A stretch of DNA of 64,000 bases, from positions 1,054,001-1,118,000 of the forward strand of contig JADJBB010000021.1 in assembly GCA_016703965.1 (NCBI GenBank), in the 5' to 3' direction. Positions 1 through 6,800 of the stretch are shown here, one piece after another. Made by a program: the position numbers and the translations under genes. Below the pieces are notes generated by a model, which was given only the letters and a program-made list of their open reading frames with translations, did no database searches and was not told the origin of the DNA. Source of the stretch: Acidobacteriota bacterium. Lineage in GTDB: Bacteria > Acidobacteriota > Blastocatellia > Pyrinomonadales > Pyrinomonadaceae. The first letter of the stretch is position 1. Each line of letters opens with the position of its first letter.

Positions 1-693
1 CATGTTTTATGCGAAAAACCGATGGCGATGGACGCCACCGAATGCGACCGTGCGATAGCGGCTTGTGAGGTAAATAATGTAAAGCTCGGCATTGCCTACT
101 ACCGGCGATTTTATCCGGTCGTCGAGCGAATTCGCCGGGCATTTCGCGATGACGAGATCGGAAAGCCCGTTTTTGCTCAGATAAATAGTTTTGAAGCGTT
201 CAATCCCGGACCTGAACATCCGCGGCGTTGGTTTGTCGAAAAAGCGAAAAGCGGCGGCGGGCCGATGATGGATTTTGGCTGTCACAGGCTGGAGATCTTG
301 CTGAATCTTTTCGGGAAGGCGAGCCGTGTTGAGAGCATTAATGCAAATGTCGCGTACGACCGCGAGGTCGAGGACACCTCGGCTGCGTTGATGCAATTTG
401 AATCGGGAACTTGTGCTTCGCTTGTGGTCACGCATGCGGCGCAGGAATCGCAGGACACTCTAGATATCTTCGGCACCGCTGGATCTATCCATATCGCCTC
501 GCTCAACAGCGGCGAGATAAAGATCGTGAAGGGTTACGAAACCAGAATCGAGATGCATCCGCCATCCGCGAATTTTCATTCGCCGCTGATCGAGGATTTT
601 GCGGACGCGATCATTAACGACCGCGAGCCGCGAATTTCTGGCAAAACCGGCCGCGATGTCGCCGTGATCGAGGACAAGATATACGGACGGTAA
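1..693 (+). CDS. Gfo/Idh/MocA-family oxidoreductase, 5'-truncated by the window edge
   Basis: The frame is open from the first base and reads HVLCEKPMAMD, the EKP motif at the end of the NAD(P)-binding Rossmann domain in Gfo/Idh/MocA dehydrogenases. The N-terminal nucleotide-binding half is therefore outside the window, and about 230 C-terminal residues remain. The visible part carries the family's GGGPMMDFGCH segment, with the catalytic Asp and His of the substrate domain, and ends in a short beta-sheet-domain tail. The family oxidises or reduces sugars, inositols and related polyols in the cytoplasm with NAD(P)H. The substrate cannot be read from this fragment. It stops at TAA 691-693; the hairpin that follows has its T-tract on the other strand. 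Confidence 0.85.
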   Translation, partial: HVLCEKPMAMDATECDRAIAACEVNNVKLGIAYYRRFYPVVERIRRAFRDDEIGKPVFAQINSFEAFNPGPEHPRRWFVEKAKSGGGPMMDFGCHRLEILLNLFGKASRVESINANVAYDREVEDTSAALMQFESGTCASLVVTHAAQESQDTLDIFGTAGSIHIASLNSGEIKIVKGYETRIEMHPPSANFHSPLIEDFADAIINDREPRISGKTGRDVAVIEDKIYGR

Positions 694-725
694 ACAAAAA
701 AAGGGTGCAGCCGGCAAGCTGCACC
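694..725 (-). terminator. Rho-independent terminator of the 761-1204 minus-strand gene
   Basis: An 8-bp perfect stem (GGTGCAGC 704-711, GCTGCACC 718-725) with a 6-base loop. The adenine run at 694-702 becomes a U-tract directly after the hairpin on the minus strand, so it ends the minus-strand gene at 761. On the plus strand no U-tract follows. Confidence 0.75.
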
Positions 726-760
726 TAAGGAGGAGGATCAATTGAGAAAAATTGCTCCCA

Positions 761-1204
761 CTAGAAACCTGTGTTTGTGATGGTCAGATAGTTTCTGACC
801 GACGAGCTTTCGCTCATTACTTTCTTCTGAGCTTTCGTCTTCATAAGCTCATTCTTCGAGGCCGACCCTTTTACGAGGATTTCTGAGAGGAAATTTGTAT
901 CTCCGACAGTGTCGAATACGAGCTGGGTGGTTGCCGAAACTTCGTCCGAGCTCGAAACGACCGTATCGAAGATGATCGCTTCGCCGTTACCGCGAAGGAT
1001 AAGGAGCGATGGCGAATCTGAGGTGTTCGGGGTGCGTTCGATGGTGTAAACGCCGGCTTCGAAGGTTGAGTCTTTAACTACAAATGAATTTGGAACGCTG
1101 ACCGTGATGATAGAACCGTTGCTGATCTGAGCGTTAGCAGCGACTACGCCGCCGAGGAAAAGTACTGCTGTTGCCAATAAGGATTTTGCTTTAAGATTGA
1201 ACAT
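761..1204 (-). CDS. Small exported protein of unknown function (147 aa)
   Basis: Residues 1-25 form a classic signal peptide (KAKSLLATAVLFLGGVVAANAQ) with a probable cut after ANA. The mature part is rich in beta-strand-like segments (ITVSVPNSFVVKD, FEAGVYTIER) and has no cysteines or catalytic motif. The 'VPxSFxVxDxxFxAGxYxIER' layout resembles small secreted beta-sandwich proteins that are frequent in Acidobacteriota; that comparison is from memory. A GGAG-type ribosome site precedes the start, and a strong intrinsic terminator follows, so it is probably a monocistronic and possibly highly expressed gene. The divergent region 1205-1420 separates it from the next gene. Confidence 0.75.
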   Translation of the reverse strand: MFNLKAKSLLATAVLFLGGVVAANAQISNGSIITVSVPNSFVVKDSTFEAGVYTIERTPNTSDSPSLLILRGNGEAIIFDTVVSSSDEVSATTQLVFDTVGDTNFLSEILVKGSASKNELMKTKAQKKVMSESSSVRNYLTITNTGF

Positions 1205-1420
1205 GATAATTTCTCCGTTTGTTTATTAATTTTCTTGTCCCGCGAAAATTCCCCACTTGATCGAATATATAAATTTCGGCTAATAAAACTCGCCCGAATT
1301 CCGCGTACAATTAAGATTACGAATCTTTTCGACTTTTGGATGTCAGTTTTTTGCTAGGTTATGTAAAGTTCTGTAAAAGATGAGCGAAATTCGGCGTTAT
1401 GCTAATCTGACAGTTCATTT

Positions 1421-3256
1421 ATGAAGCTTAGATGGCGTTTCGGCATAATTGCGGGTCTTTTCTTGGCGGTGTTTTCTCTGTATCCGCAGATGAAGATGGT
1501 GTACATGCGTGGTGCCGACTGGAACGGGCATTATGCGTACAACGATATTGACGAGGTAGCGTATGGTTCATACCTCAAAGCTCTGATCGACGGGCGGCCG
1601 CGTAAGAACGATCCCTACACCGGCCGAGACGATTCACCGGAAACTCCGCAGCAGGAATCGCTCTTCTCTATACAATTTGCCGGGCCGATGACGATCGCGG
1701 TTCCCGCCCGCATCCTAGGCATCGGTGCACCTTGGGCGATGACGATCTCGGGTGCGGTAGCGGCATTTCTGACGGCTCTTGCGATATTCTGGCTGCTTGG
1801 AATGATAACGGGCGACTCGATCTTTGCAATGGCGGGAAGTCTGATCGTGCTGGCCGGCGGTGCGCTCTTTGCCGGCGAGGGGGCGATCGGTGAGATACTG
1901 GGGACGAGCTATTCGTATCCTTATTTTCCAGGTTTTCGCCGATATATACCGGCGATGGCTTTTCCGGCGTTCTTTATGTTGGTCGGGCTTGTTTGGAAGA
2001 TGGTTGCCCACGAGACACACGAAAAGCACGAAAATGAAAATAAGGTTGAGACCGTCGCCTCTTCTCCTTTTCTTGCGATCTCCTTTGCTGTTCTAGCGTT
2101 CGCCTACATCGTCTTCTCCTATTTCTACGTCTGGACGACGGCAGCTGCGTGGCTTGGATGTTTAGGAGTGTGTTGGATAATTGCCAGGCCGGATGGGATT
2201 TGGGGCGATCTGCGTAGATTGGTCGTGCTTGGCGTTGGGTGTTTGTCGGCTTTGGTACCTTACGCATGGCTGTTAGCGAATCGCTCCCACACGATGGATG
2301 ATGTTCAGTTGCTGGTACTGACGCGTGCGTTGGATCTGACGCGTGTACCGGAATTGATCGGATTTGTGGTCCTTGCGGTGATCGCGATCGGAGTCGCAAC
2401 AAAAATGTTGGTTCTGCGGGATCGCGGAACGCTATTCGCGATCTCGCTCGCTCTAACGCCGGCCATCGTGTTTAACCAGCAGGTGATCACCGGCCAATCG
2501 CTGCAGCCGATACACTATCAGGTGTTTATCGGGAATTATGTAGCGGGGCTCGCCGTCGTCGTTACCTTCGGTCTGATATGGCGAACCGTCGAAGGACTGC
2601 ATAAGACACCGGCGAAGCTCGCAATGGCGGCGGTTGCTTTTGTCGCTGCTGGGTGGGGATTTGTCGAGTGTCATTACACGGTGCGGGTTTTGGATGATGT
2701 AAATGTTATCCGTGACGAGGCCTATCCGGTCGGCAAACGGCTGACCGAACTAGCTGCGAACGATCCTGATAAACACAAACGCATCGTTCTCCACCTGGGT
2801 ATTGCCGAGGGGGACGATCTGCCGACGATCGCCCCGCAGTCGGTTCTTTGGGCGCGGCATCAGCACGTTTTCCCGGGTGTTGACTGGCAGGAAAGCAAGG
2901 AGCGGTATTATCAGCAGCTTTTATATCAAGGTGTGGGCGAAAAACAGTTAGCGGACGGAATGAAGAAGGGTGACGATTTTGTCTCGATGATCTCGTTGTT
3001 CGGCTGGGGCCGGCATACCGACAGGCTGAATTCCGCCTATAAACCTCTCACTTTCGGCGAGATCGATAGCGAGGCGCGAAAATACGCCGAATATGCTGCA
3101 AAATTCGATGCAAGAGGCGAGGGTGTTCCGCGGCTTGACTATCTCGTGTTGCCGGTCGAGCTTGATCCGTATCTTGCGAATGTGGACAGATGGTATTCGA
3201 GGACAGACCGAGAGCAATTTGGAAAATATGTCTTGTATCGCCTCAACCTAAAATAG
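1421..3256 (+). CDS. Polytopic membrane protein, GT-C glycosyltransferase-like
   Basis: 611 aa. One N-terminal membrane helix (residues 7-21) is followed by an extracytoplasmic loop carrying NDIDEVAY (D42, D44, E45). Many hydrophobic helices then run to about residue 430, and a hydrophilic C-terminal domain of roughly 170 residues follows. An acidic Asp-containing motif in the first periplasmic loop followed by many helices is the layout of GT-C glycosyltransferases, which use polyprenyl-phosphate sugars. No closer family is recognisable, so GT-C is an inference. A charged loop at about residues 197-210 (HETHEKHENEN) is encoded by a CACGAAA-type oligonucleotide repeat, listed separately. The gene stands alone. 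Confidence 0.6.
   Translation: MKLRWRFGIIAGLFLAVFSLYPQMKMVYMRGADWNGHYAYNDIDEVAYGSYLKALIDGRPRKNDPYTGRDDSPETPQQESLFSIQFAGPMTIAVPARILGIGAPWAMTISGAVAAFLTALAIFWLLGMITGDSIFAMAGSLIVLAGGALFAGEGAIGEILGTSYSYPYFPGFRRYIPAMAFPAFFMLVGLVWKMVAHETHEKHENENKVETVASSPFLAISFAVLAFAYIVFSYFYVWTTAAAWLGCLGVCWIIARPDGIWGDLRRLVVLGVGCLSALVPYAWLLANRSHTMDDVQLLVLTRALDLTRVPELIGFVVLAVIAIGVATKMLVLRDRGTLFAISLALTPAIVFNQQVITGQSLQPIHYQVFIGNYVAGLAVVVTFGLIWRTVEGLHKTPAKLAMAAVAFVAAGWGFVECHYTVRVLDDVNVIRDEAYPVGKRLTELAANDPDKHKRIVLHLGIAEGDDLPTIAPQSVLWARHQHVFPGVDWQESKERYYQQLLYQGVGEKQLADGMKKGDDFVSMISLFGWGRHTDRLNSAYKPLTFGEIDSEARKYAEYAAKFDARGEGVPRLDYLVLPVELDPYLANVDRWYSRTDREQFGKYVLYRLNLK
2010..2036 (+). repeat. CACGAAA-type short repeat inside a coding sequence
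   Basis: The DNA here is a run of near-copies of ACACGAAA/GCACGAAA, read in frame as HETHEKHEN in a cytoplasmic-looking loop of the membrane protein. The composition is unlike the surrounding hydrophobic helices. Similar ACGAAA-rich oligonucleotides are common intergenic repeats in environmental genomes (established only loosely, from memory). The loop may therefore be an in-frame insertion or expansion. Confidence 0.45.
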
Positions 3257-3259
3257 ACG

Positions 3260-3286
3260 AAAAAAAGACCGTCCAAACGGACGGTC
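3260..3286 (-). terminator. Rho-independent terminator of the 3319-3567 minus-strand gene
   Basis: A perfect 8-bp stem (GACCGTCC 3267-3274, GGACGGTC 3279-3286) with loop AAAC. The A-run at 3260-3266 gives a U-tract on the minus strand. It lies 33 bp past the stop codon of the minus-strand gene, and 3 bases after the plus-strand gene stop at 3256. Confidence 0.75.
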
Positions 3287-3318
3287 CTAAACTGGTATTA
3301 CTAAAAAAAATATTAAAA

Positions 3319-3567
3319 CTAAGCGGCTAATAGGTCATTCGAGGTTTCGGCAAAAACTCGTCTGCCGTTGAGGGCATCGTCGATGATCTCACGTACTGCC
3401 GAGGCATCAGGATTAACATCCATACGAGCACATGCTCTTAGATGTCTTATGATGCCCTCTGCGGCGATCTCCACCGCGTCACCCGTCAGTTTTGAAAACC
3501 GACGTGCCTGTATATGGTCAATTTGCAAAACTCTGTCTTGCAAGGTCATTGGTCTAGCTGCTGCCAC
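3319..3567 (-). CDS. Small mostly helical protein of unknown function (82 aa)
   Basis: The start is a GTG at 3567, preceded by AAGGAG (3575-3580) seven bases upstream, a near-ideal ribosome site; a longer in-frame ATG at 3615 has none. The product reads AAARPMTLQDRVLQIDHIQ onward. It is charged, without a signal peptide or membrane helix, and contains a predicted amphipathic helix around VEIAAEGIIRHLRACARM. I do not recognise a family. A strong terminator follows it. A TTGCGA / TAAAAA pair with 16-bp spacing at 3588-3615 could be its promoter, but this is weak. Strong translation and termination signals argue that it is real. Confidence 0.6.
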   Translation of the reverse strand: MAAARPMTLQDRVLQIDHIQARRFSKLTGDAVEIAAEGIIRHLRACARMDVNPDASAVREIIDDALNGRRVFAETSNDLLAA

Positions 3568-3805
3568 GTTTATTCTCCTTGTTTCAATTTTTACCCTCTC
3601 GGGAATAGGTCGCAATGTCGCGTTGACACGACCCGAACGAAAAAGCGTGAAACAAAATGCTCTTCCGGCATAAATTAGTCAAGACTTCCAGCCACAAAGT
3701 CGCTGAAAAAATTCAATACCCTCGGCTTTCATCTCAACTGTAACGTCATCGTAACAAAAAAATATTGCAATGTCACTACTTTTTTTGGCTCACGGCGAGA
3801 AAAGT

Positions 3806-3846
3806 TCAAAAAAAAGAAAACCGGCAAACCACAAGATTTGCCGGTT
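3806..3846 (-). terminator. Rho-independent terminator of the HU gene
   Basis: A 10-bp perfect stem (AACCGGCAAA 3819-3828, TTTGCCGGTT 3837-3846) with an 8-base loop, preceded on the plus strand by an A-rich tract that forms the U-tract on the minus strand. It lies 30 bp beyond the HU stop. The rest of the 3568-3875 interval is AT-rich, and I see no gene in it. Confidence 0.8.
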
Positions 3847-3875
3847 AAATAAAAATGAGTCACACGATGCTGTGT

Positions 3876-4157
3876 TTATGCAACAGCGTCTTTCATAGCC
3901 TTGCCGATCGTGAACTTGACAGTTGTCTTCGCAGGGATCTTGATGACTGCTCCCGTAGCCGGGTTACGTCCTTCGCGAGCCTTGCGAGCGGTCTTTTTCA
4001 GTTTGCCGAATCCAGGCAGCGTGAATTCGCCGTTCTTCTTTACTTCCTCGGTTGCGAGCGATGCAAGAGCGTCAAAAAGAGCTTTAACATCCGATTTTTT
4101 CGCACCGGTCGATTCAGCCAAGCTGCTGATAATTTCAGTCTGTGTCATACGAGCCAT
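3876..4157 (-). CDS. hup: HU-type histone-like DNA-binding protein
   Basis: 93 aa, the normal length for HU. It begins ARMTQTEIISSLAESTGAKKSDVKALFD (helical dimerisation region). The DNA-contacting arm carries the diagnostic GRNPATGAVIKIPAK with the intercalating proline, followed by the conserved KFTIGKAMKDAV C-terminus. HU dimers bend and compact DNA without strong sequence specificity. A GGAGG site lies 11 bases upstream of the ATG, a TATATATA stretch further upstream could be the -10 region, and an intrinsic terminator follows. It sits alone next to tRNA-Pro. HU versus IHF cannot be settled completely from sequence, but the arm is HU-like. Confidence 0.95.
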   Translation of the reverse strand: MARMTQTEIISSLAESTGAKKSDVKALFDALASLATEEVKKNGEFTLPGFGKLKKTARKAREGRNPATGAVIKIPAKTTVKFTIGKAMKDAVA

Positions 4158-4280
4158 AGTTTAAGTAACCTCCAGTTTTGGTTGTGAATGTATATATACT
4201 TTTCAGTAAATCATTTGCTCTAAAGCAGTTTAGGCAAAAATCGCGGGGAAAAACCAATCATCAAAAGAACAAAAAAAGAT

Positions 4281-4357
4281 TGGTCGGGGCAGCAGGATTC
4301 GAACTTGCGACCTCTCGCTCCCAAAGCGAGCGCACTACCAGGCTGTGCTATGCCCCG
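4281..4357 (-). tRNA. tRNA-Pro (anticodon TGG)
   Basis: The 77-nt cloverleaf reads on the minus strand with acceptor stem CGGGGCA/TGCCCCG, D-arm GCAC/GTGC, anticodon stem CTCGC/GCGAG around loop TTTGGGA, T-arm GCAAG/CCTGC with TTCGAAT, discriminator A and an encoded CCA (4281-4283). The anticodon TGG (4321-4323) reads proline CCA and, by wobble, other CCN codons. All stems pair without conflict. Confidence 0.95.
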
Positions 4358-4422
4358 TTCTGTCTCAACTAAAAGACGATTCCAAGGTTGGAATTCTAAG
4401 CAACGGAAAGGTCAAGGTCAAG

Positions 4423-5028
4423 TCACCCCAGCTTAAAATGCCGTAAAAATGGGATTATTTGTTGAAAAGCCCTCGACCGGTGGCTTATCGTCTGCTTTGT
4501 GGAGCGGTCGAGTTCGCCAAATGTCTGAGCGAAGCCATCCGGAATGAACAGCGGATCGTAACCAAAACCGCCCGCGCCGCGCGGCGAATCGGCGATCCGG
4601 CCTTTGCAAACGCCGTCGGCGGTGAACAAAATGGTGCCTTTCGTATCAGCGATCGAGATCGAGCAGACGAATCTCGCTCGCCGTTCGTCAGATTCCGCAG
4701 CCTTCATTTCATCGATCAACATCGATATTTTCTCAGCAAAAGTCGTGGCCTCGCCGCCATAGCGGGCTGATAGTACGCCCGGACGGCCATCGAGAGCATC
4801 GACCTCAAGGCCGGAATCGTCCGCCAGGGCGAAACTGGACGTTTGCCGAGCATAGCCTGCGGCCTTGAGCTCTGCATTCTCGGCAAATGTCGATCCGGTT
4901 TCATCGACTTCTACTACGGCGGGAAAATCGGCCAGGCTGAGTAGTTCGATAGGGAAATCGGCGATCAGGTCTTGCAGCTCGGCTACCTTGCCCTGATTAT
5001 TTGTTGCTATTAGTAATTTACGGTCCAT
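4423..5028 (-). CDS. rdgB: XTP/dITP pyrophosphatase (RdgB/HAM1)
   Basis: 201 aa, the usual family size. It hydrolyses non-canonical purine nucleoside triphosphates (XTP, dITP, ITP) to monophosphates plus pyrophosphate, keeping deaminated purines out of DNA and RNA. Family signatures are all visible in order: LLIATNNQGK at the N-terminus, STFAENAELKA, ADDSGLEVDALDGRPGVLSARYGG (metal and nucleotide binding), GFGYDPLF and SHRSRAF near the end. It is cytoplasmic, with no signal peptide. It lies downstream of tRNA-Pro on the same strand orientation but is probably transcribed separately. The next gene is divergent. Confidence 0.95.
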   Translation of the reverse strand: MDRKLLIATNNQGKVAELQDLIADFPIELLSLADFPAVVEVDETGSTFAENAELKAAGYARQTSSFALADDSGLEVDALDGRPGVLSARYGGEATTFAEKISMLIDEMKAAESDERRARFVCSISIADTKGTILFTADGVCKGRIADSPRGAGGFGYDPLFIPDGFAQTFGELDRSTKQTISHRSRAFQQIIPFLRHFKLG

Positions 5029-5095
5029 TTCCGGTACGCATCGAGCAATTGGCGGCTCAATTTATCTGTAGTTTAGGCTACCTTCCAAAAACCGC

Positions 5096-6520
5096 GTGCG
5101 CAAATACGGGAGCTTCGCTGCCTTCACCACTTTTTTATTGCCAACCCTGTTCGATAAAAGGTATAAATGTAGTAGCGGTTTTCCCGCCGTGTCCCAGTCG
5201 TACCTACTCAGGATAGGAAATCCCCTTTTGTCAGCTGTGTTTGTAGAAGATCAAGTGGAAGTTCGCTCAGACAATGACCTCGACGAAGCCGTTCGCTCGT
5301 CGAGCACTAAACCGTCTGCAGGCGAAGTTGCGATCGCTGTTGAGCTTGGAATATGGCTTTCCGGCCTTGAGAGTTTTCTCGCGTCGGGACACCACTCTTT
5401 TTCGGACCAGCGCGATGAACGGCAGGTGGCTGATTCGAGCAAGGAATTTCGTCTCGTCCATTCAGCTTTGCAGCGATGCACGATGCTGAATTCGAGATTG
5501 ATAAGCACTAACGGCCGGAACCAAACATTTGGAGACCTTCGCGAACTCGCTTCCGTACTTCGCGATACTATGCTACTCTCCGAGGGATTTATCCATTCGA
5601 ATAAACTCGGCTCGGGTGAATGGAAGGCTTGGAGCAACCTGCTTTCGCATAGGTTCTCTTCAGTTCCGGCCATGTCAAAGCTCATCAAATTTGCCGAAGC
5701 GGAAGGTAGGGAATATCTGCCCGACGCTCTTAAAGAGCTGTCGATGAACAACGGGTTTTTAAGTTCCGAGCATGCCGAACTTGCTTTGGTCTTGCCTCGC
5801 TTCGGCATGATCCTTAAATGGCTTGGTGTTATCGGCCGAATGCTCGATGCCGACGAACCGCTCAAGCCGGCACTTCTTATCTTCTCACGGATCAATGAGC
5901 AGATCTTTGAGCTGACAAGCTATATAAACAATCGCCTCGAGCGCTTTCCTAACGAAGAGGCGGAACTGTTCTCTTCGCTCGACGCGGCATCGTACACCGC
6001 GTCTATTGAGCTTAAGAAGGTCTATTCGCAGGAACTATCCGGCATCGCCCGCATGCGGCCTTCGCCATCGATCTATGCCAGGATGGAAACCGCCCACTCG
6101 CTCTTAAAAGAAGGCTTTCAGCAGATCCTCGCGAGCTTCGCCCGGATCATCGATCCGGAAACGGACATCTTTGAGCTGTTCCCTAGATTCCGGATCAAAC
6201 TCGAACAATCTATTGCCTTACGGCGTGAGCTTTGGGATGCCGTGAAGGTCGTCCAGGCCGCCGAATCAAACCCCGAAAAGCCGCAGGTCGAGAAGATGCA
6301 GTCGGAACTTCGAGAGTTCATGAAGGGAACGGTGAAATTCCTCTTTTATAAAGATACCGAGACCGTCGAACGCTTCGTCGAGGAAATTCTAATAACGCAG
6401 CAGAACAAGGATCTCGTGCCTATCCTTCACCGGTTTGGGGCTTACCTTGAAACTCTCTTCGGACAGGTGAATTTGCGTGCCGTGCTGGTCGATCATCCGT
6501 TCGATCCAAATGGCGACTAG
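5096..6520 (+). CDS. Conserved-looking protein of unknown function (up to 474 aa)
   Basis: A long soluble, alpha-helix-rich protein without signal peptide, cysteines in pairs, or any motif I recognise. From about residue 55 (EVRSDNDLDEAV) to the end the sequence has the balanced charge pattern of a real protein (for example IKLEQSIALRRELWDAVKVVQ and FMKGTVKFLFYKDTETVERFVEEIL). The first 50 residues look like translated leader, so the true start may be a GTG or TTG around 5220-5250; no clear ribosome site decides it. Repeated helical hairpins suggest an all-alpha fold. It stands alone between rdgB (divergent) and the ABC permease (convergent). Confidence 0.6.
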   Translation: MRKYGSFAAFTTFLLPTLFDKRYKCSSGFPAVSQSYLLRIGNPLLSAVFVEDQVEVRSDNDLDEAVRSSSTKPSAGEVAIAVELGIWLSGLESFLASGHHSFSDQRDERQVADSSKEFRLVHSALQRCTMLNSRLISTNGRNQTFGDLRELASVLRDTMLLSEGFIHSNKLGSGEWKAWSNLLSHRFSSVPAMSKLIKFAEAEGREYLPDALKELSMNNGFLSSEHAELALVLPRFGMILKWLGVIGRMLDADEPLKPALLIFSRINEQIFELTSYINNRLERFPNEEAELFSSLDAASYTASIELKKVYSQELSGIARMRPSPSIYARMETAHSLLKEGFQQILASFARIIDPETDIFELFPRFRIKLEQSIALRRELWDAVKVVQAAESNPEKPQVEKMQSELREFMKGTVKFLFYKDTETVERFVEEILITQQNKDLVPILHRFGAYLETLFGQVNLRAVLVDHPFDPNGD

Positions 6521-6599
6521 TGGAACATCTTGCATCTAATTTTTGGTGAATTTCGTGTTTTTCGACTTTTCGCCTATTTTTACCAAAAAATGCCCCATT

Positions 6600-6627
6600 A
6601 AAAGTGTGAATCGATTCACACTTTTTT
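6600..6627. promoter_or_regulatory. 28-bp perfect palindrome with core TGTGAATCGATTCACA
   Basis: The sequence is self-complementary from 6600 to 6627, centred on the CG of ATCGAT, with A-tract and T-tract ends. The core TGTGAATCGATTCACA is repeated exactly at 31532-31547. The CG-centred TGAATCGATTCA shape resembles LacI-family operators. However, this copy lies between two convergent genes, where a bidirectional terminator would be expected, and its A/T flanks would serve that role. The rest of 6521-6800 shows no gene. Confidence 0.5.
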
Positions 6628-6800
6628 AGACTGACCACTCAAAAGGCAGATAAACACTGAGTTTGCGTTCGCTCGGGTTTTGAAATTCCGGCTGGATCCC
6701 CGAGATCGATTGGTAGAGGAAAAAAGGTGGTTTTTGAGCGTGCGCAGCGAGTTTGGTAGAGGTTTTTGGGAGATTGGTCGAAGGTCTGCGAAAACAAGGA

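Noticed and set aside
5096..5240. Authentic N-terminus of the 474-residue hypothetical protein
   Set aside because: The first 50 residues look like translated leader with no ribosome site. The start is left uncertain rather than asserted.
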